DNA from: an uncultured Lachnospiraceae bacterium
GTDB lineage: Bacteria; Bacillota; Clostridia; Lachnospirales; Lachnospiraceae
Reading direction: 5' to 3'
DNA length: 18,171 bases
Assembly: GCA_902803355.1 (NCBI GenBank)
Contig: CADCPP010000105.1
Coordinates: 1 to 18,171, forward strand
Both the position numbers and the translations under genes were made by a program. The notes beneath the pieces were generated by a model. That model saw only the letters and a list, made by a program, of their open reading frames with translations, did not search any database and was not told the DNA's origin. Positions 1 through 6,956 of the stretch are shown one piece after another. Numbering within the stretch: position 1 is the stretch's first letter; every line of letters begins with the position of its first letter.

Positions 1-751
1 GCAGGGACACCAGGCGCGCGGGACGGTGGGTCATGTTGGCGACGACGTTCTTCGCATAAACTTCGCCGTTGTGCACGCTCTGGACTTCCAGCTTCAGCAC
101 ATCCGGGACCTCATCAGGAGTGACGAGCTGAGGGCCGAAGGAGAAGAAGGTCGGGAAGTTCTTTACGATGCAGAGATAACGGGGGTTGCCCTTCAGGAAT
201 TCGTTGCCCTTCAGGATGGATTCCTCGGTCATATCCAGAATGGTGGTGTAGCCGGCAACGGCATCCAGCCAGTTCTCTTCGCTCACATCGCGGCAGTCCT
301 TGCCGAGGATGACGCCGAGCTCTGCTTCCGCCGTGGTCTTCTGCGCTTCCTTCAAAGCAGGCATGTGGATCTCATCGCCGGGGCCGATCAGCGTATCAGC
401 CATCTTGAAGAAGCTGCCCGGGAAGCCCTGAGGAGCCGCATCGCCGATATCGCCGGCGTGGTCAACGTAGTTCAGGCCGATGCCGAAGATCCTTCTGGGA
501 TTGCGGTACAGGGGCGCGTATTCAACTTTTTCATAGGGAACAGTACCGGCGATCTTGGCAAGTTCTTCCTTGCCGCCTTCGTTGTACCAATTGGTCAGAC
601 CCTTCAGCTGATCCTCAACGATGAGGTCATACAGATTTTCTTTCCAGGCGGTGCCCTTTGCCGCGTTCAGCGCATGGATGGGCAGGATGCCTTTCTCGGT
701 AACGATGCCGGCGACTTCCGCGCCGCCCAGCTTGATGGTTGCCAGTCTCAT
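1..751 (-). CDS. Fumarylacetoacetate hydrolase (FAH) family protein, 3' end cut by window
   Basis: Cytosolic metal-dependent C-C bond hydrolase or isomerase of the FAH superfamily, which acts on acylpyruvates or ring-cleavage products; the substrate here cannot be told. The 250 residues in the window start MRLATIKLGG. They show the family core RRIFGIGLNYVDHA (about residues 86-99), FKMADTLIGPGDEI (115-128), the metal ligand pair E142/E144 in AEAELGVILGK, and the third ligand D173 in GYTTILDMTEE. KNFPTFFSFGP follows at about 197-207. The last 30-50 residues expected for the family lie beyond the left edge. The start is set by AAGGAG about 7 bases upstream of ATG at 751. The gene is divergent from a LysR-type regulator, so control by that regulator is likely. 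Family is sure; a more exact name (for example 2-hydroxyhepta-2,4-diene-1,7-dioate isomerase or acylpyruvase) would be a guess. Confidence 0.9.
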   Translation of the reverse strand, partial: MRLATIKLGGAEVAGIVTEKGILPIHALNAAKGTAWKENLYDLIVEDQLKGLTNWYNEGGKEELAKIAGTVPYEKVEYAPLYRNPRRIFGIGLNYVDHAGDIGDAAPQGFPGSFFKMADTLIGPGDEIHMPALKEAQKTTAEAELGVILGKDCRDVSEENWLDAVAGYTTILDMTEESILKGNEFLKGNPRYLCIVKNFPTFFSFGPQLVTPDEVPDVLKLEVQSVHNGEVYAKNVVANMTHRPARLVSL

Positions 752-811
752 GTTATTTCTCCTTTTCGTATGATCGCTGCCCTTCGGAAGACTCTCCTTC
801 AGGGGCTTGCG

Positions 812-831
812 TATCGTTTGTTTTTACGATA
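812..831. promoter_or_regulatory. Inverted repeat TATCGT-N8-ACGATA, candidate operator
   Basis: A perfect 6-base inverted repeat with an 8-base spacer lies over the predicted start point of the FAH-gene transcript, in the gap shared with the LysR-type regulator. Related ACGA(A)T sequences recur at 847 (ACGAATAT) and 866 (ACGAATTT), about two helix turns apart. LysR proteins usually bind dyads with a T-N11-A core; this one is not an exact match, so the assignment is an inference from position and symmetry. Confidence 0.4.
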
Positions 832-833
832 TC

Positions 834-863
834 ATTATAAGCACAGACGAATATCTTTGTAAA
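834..863 (-). promoter_or_regulatory. Predicted sigma-A promoter of the FAH-family gene
   Basis: Read on the minus strand there is a -35 TTTACA (863 to 858, 5 of 6 to consensus), an 18-base spacer and a perfect -10 TATAAT (839 to 834). Transcription would start near 827, leaving a leader of about 75 bases before the ATG at 751. Seen by eye only. Confidence 0.6.
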
Positions 864-914
864 ATACGAATTTCCTAATATGTTATACGTTTTTTCTTAT
901 AATAGGAGGGTGTG

Positions 915-1868
915 ATGTTTCGCTATAAGGAATATATCTGCGCCGTGGCTGAATTCCGCAGCATCTCCAAGGCTGCGCAGGCCTTAAACACCTCTCAGCC
1001 CTGGCTGAGCACCAAGGTGCGGGAGGTGGAGAAGCTTCTCGGCGTGCCGCTCTTTGACCGTTCGACCTCGCCCCTCGGCCTGACCGAGGCAGGTGCCTTT
1101 TATGTGGCGCAGGCAAAAAAAGTCATGGAGATCGAGGAGGAAAGCCGCGGGAGGCTCGAGCAGTTCCGCCGCGAACAGGCCGAGACCATCAATATCGGCA
1201 GCTCCATGTTCTTCAGCGGTTATCTTCTGCCCTACCTGCTGCAGGATTTCCGTAAAGTCCATCCCGACCTGATCCTGAACTTCTCCGAGATCGAGCCCGG
1301 CACGCTCACCGACAAGCTTCTGCATGGGGAGCTTGACCTCGCCCTTGCCGTGGAAAAGCCCGAGCACCAGGGGATCGTTACCCGGCCCTGGAAAAAAGAA
1401 GAGATCGTGCTTGCGGTGCCGGCACGCTATCAGATCAACCGTGAGCTTGCCGAATATGCCTACGATTTCGACGCCTTCCTGAAGCGTGGCGAGCCCGGCT
1501 GCCGCAAAAAGCCGGTGCCGCTCATCCGCTTTCTGAACATGCCCTTCCTGCTCCTCAATGAGCGGAACGACATCCATGCCCGCACGAAAAAGATCTGCGC
1601 GGACGCCGGCTTTTCTCCTAAAGTCAAGCTGGTCCTGACGCAGATGATGACGGCCTACTATCTTGTCTGCGAGGGGCAGGGCGTCACCCTGCTGCGCGAC
1701 GCGATCCCGGAATACGTCGCCCCCAACGACAACGTGGTCTTCTATCAGCTGGATGATGAGAACGCCTTCCGCAGCATCTATCTTTCCTATCCGCAGAAAA
1801 AACTCCCGGCGATCCACCGGGAGCTGATCGACTATCTGGATTCGCGAGGGGGCGGCATCCTCTCATAA
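915..1868 (+). CDS. LysR-type transcriptional regulator
   Basis: A 317-residue DNA-binding regulator of normal LysR length. The N-terminal winged helix-turn-helix covers about residues 1-60, with the typical run SISKAAQALNTSQPWLS (17-32) and LLGVPLFDRS (41-50). A linker helix (about 62-90) leads to a periplasmic-binding-protein-like effector domain starting near INIGSS. ATG at 915 is preferred because AGGAGG (904-909) sits 5 bases upstream; an in-frame GTG at 912 would be too close. The gene diverges from the FAH-family gene and is followed on the same strand by pxpA after 101 bases, so it may control either or both. The effector is unknown; a 5-oxoproline- or glutamate-related ligand is only suggested by context. 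Confidence 0.93.
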   Translation: MFRYKEYICAVAEFRSISKAAQALNTSQPWLSTKVREVEKLLGVPLFDRSTSPLGLTEAGAFYVAQAKKVMEIEEESRGRLEQFRREQAETINIGSSMFFSGYLLPYLLQDFRKVHPDLILNFSEIEPGTLTDKLLHGELDLALAVEKPEHQGIVTRPWKKEEIVLAVPARYQINRELAEYAYDFDAFLKRGEPGCRKKPVPLIRFLNMPFLLLNERNDIHARTKKICADAGFSPKVKLVLTQMMTAYYLVCEGQGVTLLRDAIPEYVAPNDNVVFYQLDDENAFRSIYLSYPQKKLPAIHRELIDYLDSRGGGILS

Positions 1869-1969
1869 GGAGCTCTTCTCTCTGCGGTACTGCAGAGGCG
1901 GCATCCCGATCATTGCTTTTTCAAAATGAAAAAGTTCAAAAAAAATACCCTGAAAGAAAGGATAAGAAG

Positions 1970-2737
1970 ATGTATAAAGTTGACATGAACAGCGATCTCG
2001 GCGAAAGCTTCGGTGCGTACAAGATCGGCATGGATGCCGAGATCCTGGAATTCGTCTCATCGGCCAACGTCGCCTGCGGCTATCATGCCGGCGATCCGCT
2101 GGTCATGGAGGAAACGGTCCGCATCGCCAAAGGCGCCGGCGTCGCCGTGGGTGCGCACCCCGGCTATCCGGATCTGATGGGATTCGGCAGACGCAACATG
2201 GTCTGCACCCCGAAGGAAGCCAAAGCCTACGTGAAGTATCAGATCGGTGCCCTCCAGGCCTTCGCGCGGACGCACGGACTCGCCCTCCAGCACTGCAAGC
2301 CGCACGGCGCGCTGTACAACATGGCCGCCAAGGACAAAGCCCTGGCTATGGCCATTGCCGAAGCCATCTGTGATGTTGACGATCAGATCATCCTGCTCGG
2401 ACTTGCGAACAGTCTGATGATCGAAGCCGGAAAAGAAGCCGGGCTTAGAGTCGCCAGCGAAGTCTTTGCCGACCGCGCCTATCAGGCGGACGGTACTTTG
2501 GTGCCTCGTAAACTCCCGGGAGCCGTGATCCATGACACGGAAGAAGCCATCACCCGCACGATCCGCATGGTGAAGGAAGGCTGTGTCACCGCCATTACCG
2601 GCGAAGAAGTCCCTCTCTCCGCAGACTCCATCTGCGTCCACGGCGACAATCCCTCAGCACTTGCCTTTGTAAAGAGCATCCGGGCCCGCCTGGAAGCCGA
2701 AGGCGTAAGCATCGTCCCGATTTCCGAGATCGTGTGA
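1970..2737 (+). CDS. pxpA: 5-oxoprolinase subunit A (LamB/YcsF family)
   Basis: Subunit of the cytosolic PxpABC enzyme, which uses ATP to open 5-oxo-L-proline to L-glutamate. The 255-residue protein matches the family in length and begins with the diagnostic block VDMNSDLGESFG (residues 4-15). It continues with SANVACGYHAGDP, GAHPGYPDLMGFGRR and KPHGALYN, all expected in the YcsF fold. ATG at 1970 is chosen because AAAGGA lies about 8 bases upstream and because the protein then starts just before the conserved block; an in-frame extension to 1913 has no ribosome binding site. It is the first gene of the pxpA–pxpB–pxpC–ycsI run, but an intrinsic terminator separates it from pxpB. Confidence 0.95.
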   Translation: MYKVDMNSDLGESFGAYKIGMDAEILEFVSSANVACGYHAGDPLVMEETVRIAKGAGVAVGAHPGYPDLMGFGRRNMVCTPKEAKAYVKYQIGALQAFARTHGLALQHCKPHGALYNMAAKDKALAMAIAEAICDVDDQIILLGLANSLMIEAGKEAGLRVASEVFADRAYQADGTLVPRKLPGAVIHDTEEAITRTIRMVKEGCVTAITGEEVPLSADSICVHGDNPSALAFVKSIRARLEAEGVSIVPISEIV

Positions 2738-2767
2738 CCGCCAATCTCTTTAAGTAATGCGGCCCCG

Positions 2768-2805
2768 CGCCCCTTTCCATCCTTCCTCGGGAAGGGGCGT
2801 TTTTT
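2768..2805 (+). terminator. Intrinsic terminator between pxpA and pxpB
   Basis: An 11-base-pair GC-rich stem (2768-2778 with 2789-2799, one G·T pair, 10-base loop) is followed directly by six T residues (2800-2805). It lies 30 bases after the pxpA stop and 12 bases before the pxpB start, inside what should be one operon. It may lower expression of the downstream subunits or serve as an attenuator. Confidence 0.8.
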
Positions 2806-2817
2806 GAGGATGTGCCT

Positions 2818-3549
2818 ATGAATAACGTTCGTTTCTTACTTACGGGAGATACCTCCCTTACCGTGGAATTCGGCAATGAGATCAACGAATCCATTAACCA
2901 TGACATCCGGGCCTACAAGATCGCGCTGGAAAAAGCCGGCATCCCGGGCATCGTGGAAACGGTCCCGACCTACCGCTCGCTCATGGTGCACTATGACCCT
3001 TCCGTCATTCGTTACGGAGCGTTCCGGGAAAAGCTGGAGCAGCTCCTCGGTGAAATGGCTGCCATCGAGATCCCGCCGAGCCCCATGCTGGAGATCCCTG
3101 TGCTTTATGGCGGGGAAATGGGGCCCGACCTGCCCTTCGTTGCGGAACATGCGGGAATGAGTGAGGAGGAAGTCGTCAGGATCCACTCTTCTGCCGAATA
3201 TCTGATCTACATGCTGGGCTTTACCCCGGGCTTCACCTACCTTGGCGGTATGAGCGATAAGATCGCCGCGCCGCGCTTAAAGCAGCCGCGCGTGAAGATC
3301 CCGGCCGGTTCCGTCGGCATTGCCGGCACGCAGACCGGCGTTTATCCCATCGACTCTCCCGGCGGCTGGCAGCTGATCGGCCGCACCCCTGTGAAAATGT
3401 ACGATCCGGACCGCGAGGTGCCTATCCTGCCCGAAGCCGGGCAGTACATCAAGTTTTTCCCGGTCACGCAGGAAGAATATGACGCTATCCTTCGCGAAGT
3501 CGAGGCCGGGACCTACAGCGTGAAGACGCATGCGAGAAAGGAGGGGTGA
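2818..3549 (+). CDS. pxpB: 5-oxoprolinase subunit B (KipI / AHS1 family)
   Basis: Second subunit of the PxpABC 5-oxoprolinase; the family also includes Bacillus KipI, described as an inhibitor of the sporulation kinase KinA. The 243-residue protein has the AHS1 hallmarks GFTPGFTYLGGM (about 138-149), KIPAGSVGIAGTQTGVYP and SPGGWQLIGRTP towards the C-terminus. ATG at 2818 is chosen because GAGGA (2806-2810) lies 7 bases upstream; the in-frame GTG at 2812 overlaps that spacing. The stop is one base before the pxpC start, so the two are translationally coupled. The ribosome binding site follows the terminator T-run directly. Confidence 0.95.
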   Translation: MNNVRFLLTGDTSLTVEFGNEINESINHDIRAYKIALEKAGIPGIVETVPTYRSLMVHYDPSVIRYGAFREKLEQLLGEMAAIEIPPSPMLEIPVLYGGEMGPDLPFVAEHAGMSEEEVVRIHSSAEYLIYMLGFTPGFTYLGGMSDKIAAPRLKQPRVKIPAGSVGIAGTQTGVYPIDSPGGWQLIGRTPVKMYDPDREVPILPEAGQYIKFFPVTQEEYDAILREVEAGTYSVKTHARKEG

Positions 3550-3550
3550 C

Positions 3551-4507
3551 ATGAGTATCCGCGTTATCCAGCCCGGCGTTCAAACGACTGTGCAGGACCT
3601 CGGGCGCTTTGGCTATCAGCAGTTCGGCGTGCCCGTGGCCGGTGCCATGGATCCCCGCAGCATGAAGCTCGCGAATCTCCTGCTGGGGAATGATCCCGGT
3701 GAAGCGGCCCTTGAGATCACCATTATGGGGCCGCAGCTGGTCTTTGACGAGACCAATTACATTGCCCTGACCGGCGGCGACCTCGGCGCAAGCCTCGACG
3801 GAAAGCCGATGCCCCGCTATCAGGCGGTAAAGGTGCAGGCCGGCCAGACGCTTCGCTTCCTCGGCCTTCGAAACGGCTGCAGAGCGTATCTTGCCTTTGC
3901 CGGTGGGCTGGACATTCCGCCTGTCATGGGCAGCCGCTCCACCTATATGAAGGCGAAGATCGGCGGCTTTAAGGGCAGAAAGCTGGAGGCTGGCGATGAG
4001 CTTAGCTTCCGCGATCCGAAGCCGGATCTTCTCTTCCCCGAGCGCAGGAAGCTCGGCGCGGACTTCGTTCCGCAGAAGCAGTATGACCTCCGCGTCATTC
4101 TCGGCCCGCAGGATGATCATTTCACCGAAGAGGGCCTGCAGACCTTCTTCCGGGAGGTCTATACTGTCAGCGCCGAATTTGACCGCATGGGCATCCGCCT
4201 TGACGGCGCCGTCATTGAACACAAAAACGGCGGCGACATCATCTCCGACGGCATTGCCTTCGGCGCGGTGCAGGTCCCCACGGCCGGCAAGCCCATCATC
4301 ATGGCGGCAGACCGGCAGACGACCGGCGGCTACACGAAGATCGCCACGGTCATCTCCGCCGACTTCCGCATTCTCGGCCAGCTGAGGGGCGGCGACAAGG
4401 TGCATTTCGTCCCCGTCACCGTGGAGCACGCGCAGACATCCATGATGCTGGAACAGAACTATTACAACATGATCACGGATTTCCTGAAACGGGACCGTGG
4501 ACTCTGA
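3551..4507 (+). CDS. pxpC: 5-oxoprolinase subunit C (KipA / AHS2 family, biotin-dependent-carboxyltransferase-like)
   Basis: Third subunit of the PxpABC complex, paired with PxpB as in urea amidolyase/allophanate-hydrolase-subunit proteins. The 318-residue protein starts MSIRVIQPGVQTTVQDLGR. The family signature GYQQFGVPVAGAMD follows at about 20-35, with LEITIMGP, TGGDLGASLDG, YLAFAGGLDIPPVMGSRSTY and, late in the chain, SDGIAFGAVQVPTAGKPI and ADRQTTGGYTKIATV. The start is supported by AAGGAGGGG a few bases upstream and by the one-base gap after pxpB. Length is normal and no break is seen. The next gene begins 19 bases after the stop. Confidence 0.95.
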   Translation: MSIRVIQPGVQTTVQDLGRFGYQQFGVPVAGAMDPRSMKLANLLLGNDPGEAALEITIMGPQLVFDETNYIALTGGDLGASLDGKPMPRYQAVKVQAGQTLRFLGLRNGCRAYLAFAGGLDIPPVMGSRSTYMKAKIGGFKGRKLEAGDELSFRDPKPDLLFPERRKLGADFVPQKQYDLRVILGPQDDHFTEEGLQTFFREVYTVSAEFDRMGIRLDGAVIEHKNGGDIISDGIAFGAVQVPTAGKPIIMAADRQTTGGYTKIATVISADFRILGQLRGGDKVHFVPVTVEHAQTSMMLEQNYYNMITDFLKRDRGL

Positions 4508-4513
4508 GAAAAA

Positions 4514-4519
4514 AGGAGG
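4514..4519 (+). promoter_or_regulatory. Ribosome binding site that selects a TTG start
   Basis: AGGAGG lies seven bases before TTG at 4527 and decides the start of the YcsI-family gene. The in-frame GTG at 4497, inside the end of pxpC, has no comparable site. Confidence 0.75.
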
Positions 4520-4526
4520 TGCCCCA

Positions 4527-5354
4527 TTGGCTTTTGACATTACCCCCTATATCAACATGAAACCCGCCGAGGTCAGAGCCCTGATCCGCGAAGGCAAGAT
4601 CGATTTCCCGACCGCCGGCATGTGCGCAGGCTACGCGCAGGCCAATCTGGTGATCCTTCCTCCGGAATATGCCGCGGATTTTGAGGAATACACCAAGCTG
4701 AACCCCTTCCCCTGCCCCGTGCTGGAGATCATCAGAGGCAAAGAGCCGCTCACCCATGCGATGGGTGAGGGCGCGAACATCTGCACCGATATCCCGCGCT
4801 ACCGTATCTATGAAAACGGCGTATTCGTCAAGGAAGTCACCGACGCGTCCGAATACTGGAAAGAGGGCTATGTCGGCTTCCTGATCGGCTGCTCCTTCTC
4901 CTTTGAGGAAGCGCTGATGCGCGAGGGCATCGAGGTGCGCCACATTGCACAGGGCAGAAATGTGCCCATGTACAAGATGCCCGCGTTCCCGACCAAGCCT
5001 GCCGGTCCTTTCTCCGGTCCCATGGTCTGCTCCATGCGGCCGATGACGCCGGAAAACGCCTGGAAGGCCTATCAGATCACCTATAAAATGCCGAATGTGC
5101 ATGGCGCGCCTATCCACATGGGACCGGCCGAAGCCGTGGGCATCAAGGATGTGATGAAGCCCGACTACGGCGAAGCGGTCGATATCTATCCGGGTGAGAT
5201 TCCGGTCTTCTGGCCCTGCGGCGTAACGCCTCAGGCTGCCGTGGAGAACGCCAAGCCGCCCATCGTCATCACCCACGCCCCCGGACATATGTTCATCACC
5301 GACATCATCAATGCCGAGCTGAACGACTTTCTGGAGGAGCAGAAGAAGAAATAG
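4527..5354 (+). CDS. ycsI: YcsI/DUF1445 family protein (putative hydro-lyase; D-glutamate cyclase-like)
   Basis: A 275-residue cytosolic protein of the DUF1445 family, annotated as putative hydro-lyase. The animal homologue DGLUCY carries this domain and turns D-glutamate into 5-oxo-D-proline; whether the bacterial protein does the same is inference. Family blocks are clear: MCAGYAQANLVILPPEY (about residues 32-48), VGFLIGCSFSFEEAL, GRNVPMYKMPAF, PAGPFSGPMVCSMRP and ITHAPGHMFITD near the C-terminus. The start is a TTG set by a strong AGGAGG site. It directly follows pxpC, as in the Bacillus ycs/kip cluster, which supports a role in 5-oxoproline or glutamate turnover. A bidirectional terminator lies 25 bases downstream. 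Confidence 0.88.
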   Translation: MAFDITPYINMKPAEVRALIREGKIDFPTAGMCAGYAQANLVILPPEYAADFEEYTKLNPFPCPVLEIIRGKEPLTHAMGEGANICTDIPRYRIYENGVFVKEVTDASEYWKEGYVGFLIGCSFSFEEALMREGIEVRHIAQGRNVPMYKMPAFPTKPAGPFSGPMVCSMRPMTPENAWKAYQITYKMPNVHGAPIHMGPAEAVGIKDVMKPDYGEAVDIYPGEIPVFWPCGVTPQAAVENAKPPIVITHAPGHMFITDIINAELNDFLEEQKKK

Positions 5355-5373
5355 AGCCGCACGGCGAAAGCAC

Positions 5374-5411
5374 AAAAAGGCCCGTCTCCCTTGCCGGAGA
5401 CGGGCTTGTTT
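5374..5411. terminator. Bidirectional intrinsic terminator between convergent ycsI and permease genes
   Basis: A perfect 10-base-pair stem GCCCGTCTCC/GGAGACGGGC (5380-5389 with 5396-5405, loop CTTGCC) is followed on the plus strand by TTGTTT and preceded by AAAAA at 5374-5378, which reads as a T-run on the minus strand. It can therefore end both the pxp–ycsI transcript and the argS–permease transcript. Confidence 0.85.
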
Positions 5412-5451
5412 GCTGTTTGTCACTTTGTTTGCTGCACAGCAAAATAGTGGA

Positions 5452-6591
5452 TCAGAAAAATGACCAGCGGGAAAGCAGAAGGCCGGGGATCACCACGATC
5501 AGGAAGAAGGCCCAGCTCACCAGTGTGAAGGTCCTGATAAAGGCTCCGCCCCTGCCGGGATATTCCCGCACATAGATGCGGTAATTGATCACCGAAGCCA
5601 GAGAGCCGATCAGCGAGCAGAGGCCTGCCGTATCCGCGCCGTAGATGAGACCGGCGAAGTTCTCCGTGAACGGATAGAGCACAATGGAGGCCGGTACATT
5701 GGAAATGATCTGGCTGAGGCCTATGGCCCACCAGTATTCGCGCCCGGCCACGGCTTTCTGCAGCAAGGCTGCGATCTTTTCATTTGCGGCGATGGATCCC
5801 GAAAAAATGAAGAAGCACAGGAAGGTGATAATCAGGACGTAATCGACCTTCCCAAAGAGCCTGCGGTCAAAAAGAAAGACCGCGCCGAGAACGATGGCGA
5901 GCGCGGCATACCAGTATGCCGTACGGCTCACGATGGTCGCAAGGATCAGCAGAAAGAGGGCGCCGTAAAGCATGCGTTTTCCCTTCCTGGCCGGGTCCCA
6001 GGGTTCCTCCGCGCGCACGGCAGTGACCTCCTCGCGGGGGTCCTTCCGGTAGAGGAAATAGACAAAGAGCACCAGCAGGACCGCGGACATGAGGCACAGA
6101 GGCAGCATATGCAGCATGAAATGCCCTGCGCTGACCCCGGCCTGTCCGTAGAGAAACAGATTCTGCGGACTGCCGAAGGGCGTCAGCAGGCTTCCCCGGA
6201 TGGCGGCGATATTCTCCATGGAGATCACAGGCAGGATGTATTTTTCCTTGCCGCCGCCGCGGAAGAGCCGGATGGTCAGCGGAACGAAGATGATCAGGGA
6301 GACGTCGTTCGTGACGAACATGGAACTGAAGAAGACCCCGAAGATCAGAAACAGAGACAGGTTCGTCATCCGTTTTAAGCCCGCGGCGAGGCTTGCCAGT
6401 GGCCGCAGGACATTTTCCTGCTTGAAGCCCTCCAGTACGCAGAGCATCATCAGAAGCGTCCCCAGTGTCCGCCAGTCGATCCCCTGCAGCAGCTGCTTTG
6501 TGGGCGGCGTGATGATCATGGCCGCCGCAGCCGCCAGAAGAGACAGGCTCAGCATCAGTTCTTTTTTGAAAAATAGCAGAACTTTCTTCAA
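5452..6591 (-). CDS. SLC13 / YbiR-like anion permease (ArsB/NhaD superfamily)
   Basis: Inner-membrane transporter of the ion-transporter superfamily that includes citrate/dicarboxylate, arsenite and Na/H carriers; the substrate is not predictable. The chain has about ten hydrophobic segments. It carries the two paired re-entrant motifs of the family: FVTNDVSLIIFVPL and PFGSPQNLFLYG in the first half, and GLSQIISNVPASIVLYPF in the second. A charged cytoplasmic loop rich in R, E and K lies mid-chain. The start is uncertain: TTG at 6591 has AAAGGGG about 11 bases upstream and gives 379 residues; a GTG at 6648 has no site, and ATG at 6555 lies just before the first membrane helix. It is the third gene after argS and the TSCPD protein, 76 bases after the latter. 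Confidence 0.85.
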   Translation of the reverse strand: MKKVLLFFKKELMLSLSLLAAAAAMIITPPTKQLLQGIDWRTLGTLLMMLCVLEGFKQENVLRPLASLAAGLKRMTNLSLFLIFGVFFSSMFVTNDVSLIIFVPLTIRLFRGGGKEKYILPVISMENIAAIRGSLLTPFGSPQNLFLYGQAGVSAGHFMLHMLPLCLMSAVLLVLFVYFLYRKDPREEVTAVRAEEPWDPARKGKRMLYGALFLLILATIVSRTAYWYAALAIVLGAVFLFDRRLFGKVDYVLIITFLCFFIFSGSIAANEKIAALLQKAVAGREYWWAIGLSQIISNVPASIVLYPFTENFAGLIYGADTAGLCSLIGSLASVINYRIYVREYPGRGGAFIRTFTLVSWAFFLIVVIPGLLLSRWSFF

Positions 6592-6667
6592 GATCTCAGG
6601 TACCCCTTTGCCTCTTCGGATAAGTTGCTCTCCGGCGCATGCCCGCACCGGCAGCGTTCAGCAGGGC

Positions 6668-6925
6668 TTAAACAGCCTTGCCCAGAGCGGATTCGATCGC
6701 TTTCGCGAGCTGATCCGGGCAGGACGTTGCCCTCGGGCCGCAGGTCGTTCCGGCGAGCGTCTTTGCCACGGTCTCCGCGTCCTGACCTTCCACCAGACGC
6801 ACGATCCCCTTATGGTTGCCGTCGCAGCCGCCGATGAACTCCACATTATGCAGCTTCTTTTCGTCATCGATCTCCAAATTGATGATCATGGCGCAGGTTC
6901 CTTTGCAGTGATACGTGTATTCCAT
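6668..6925 (-). CDS. TSCPD domain protein (TIGR03905-like)
   Basis: A small 85-residue protein of unknown function. It is named for the TSCPD motif, seen here as PRATSCPDQLA (TSCPD at residues 67-71). Cysteines at 7, 11, 34, 62 and 69, with CDGNHKG near 34-40, could bind a metal. Similar domains occur at the C-terminal ends of some class II ribonucleotide reductases, but stand-alone copies in Clostridia have no established role. AAAGGAG lies five bases before the ATG at 6925. The gene follows argS after 31 bases on the same strand and so is probably cotranscribed. Family call is firm; function is open. Confidence 0.88.
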   Translation of the reverse strand: MEYTYHCKGTCAMIINLEIDDEKKLHNVEFIGGCDGNHKGIVRLVEGQDAETVAKTLAGTTCGPRATSCPDQLAKAIESALGKAV

Positions 6926-6956
6926 TGTTTTGCTCCTTTATGTTTTGATGAGAGGT

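Noticed and set aside
26..862. Long plus-strand open frame of 278 codons
   Set aside because: It is the exact antisense of the FAH-family gene in codon register; the minus-strand product has clear family motifs and a good ribosome binding site.
898..903. TATAAT just before the LysR ribosome binding site
   Set aside because: As a -10 it would start transcription within or after the ribosome binding site, and no -35 stands at the right distance.
1879..1934. Small hairpins CTCTGC/GCAGAG (1879-1896) and an AT-rich dyad (1916-1934) between the LysR gene and pxpA
   Set aside because: No T-run follows the first and the second is very AT-rich, so neither supports a terminator or riboswitch call.
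3485..5423. Long minus-strand open frames (3485-4540 and 4473-5423) opposite pxpC and ycsI
   Set aside because: Antisense shadows of well-supported genes caused by GC-rich codon use; no ribosome binding sites or recognisable domains.
5406..5443. Direct repeat TTGTTTGCTG (5406-5415 and 5425-5434) and dyad TTTGCTG-CA-CAGCAAA
   Set aside because: Short and located after a terminator between convergent genes; likely chance or terminator remnants.
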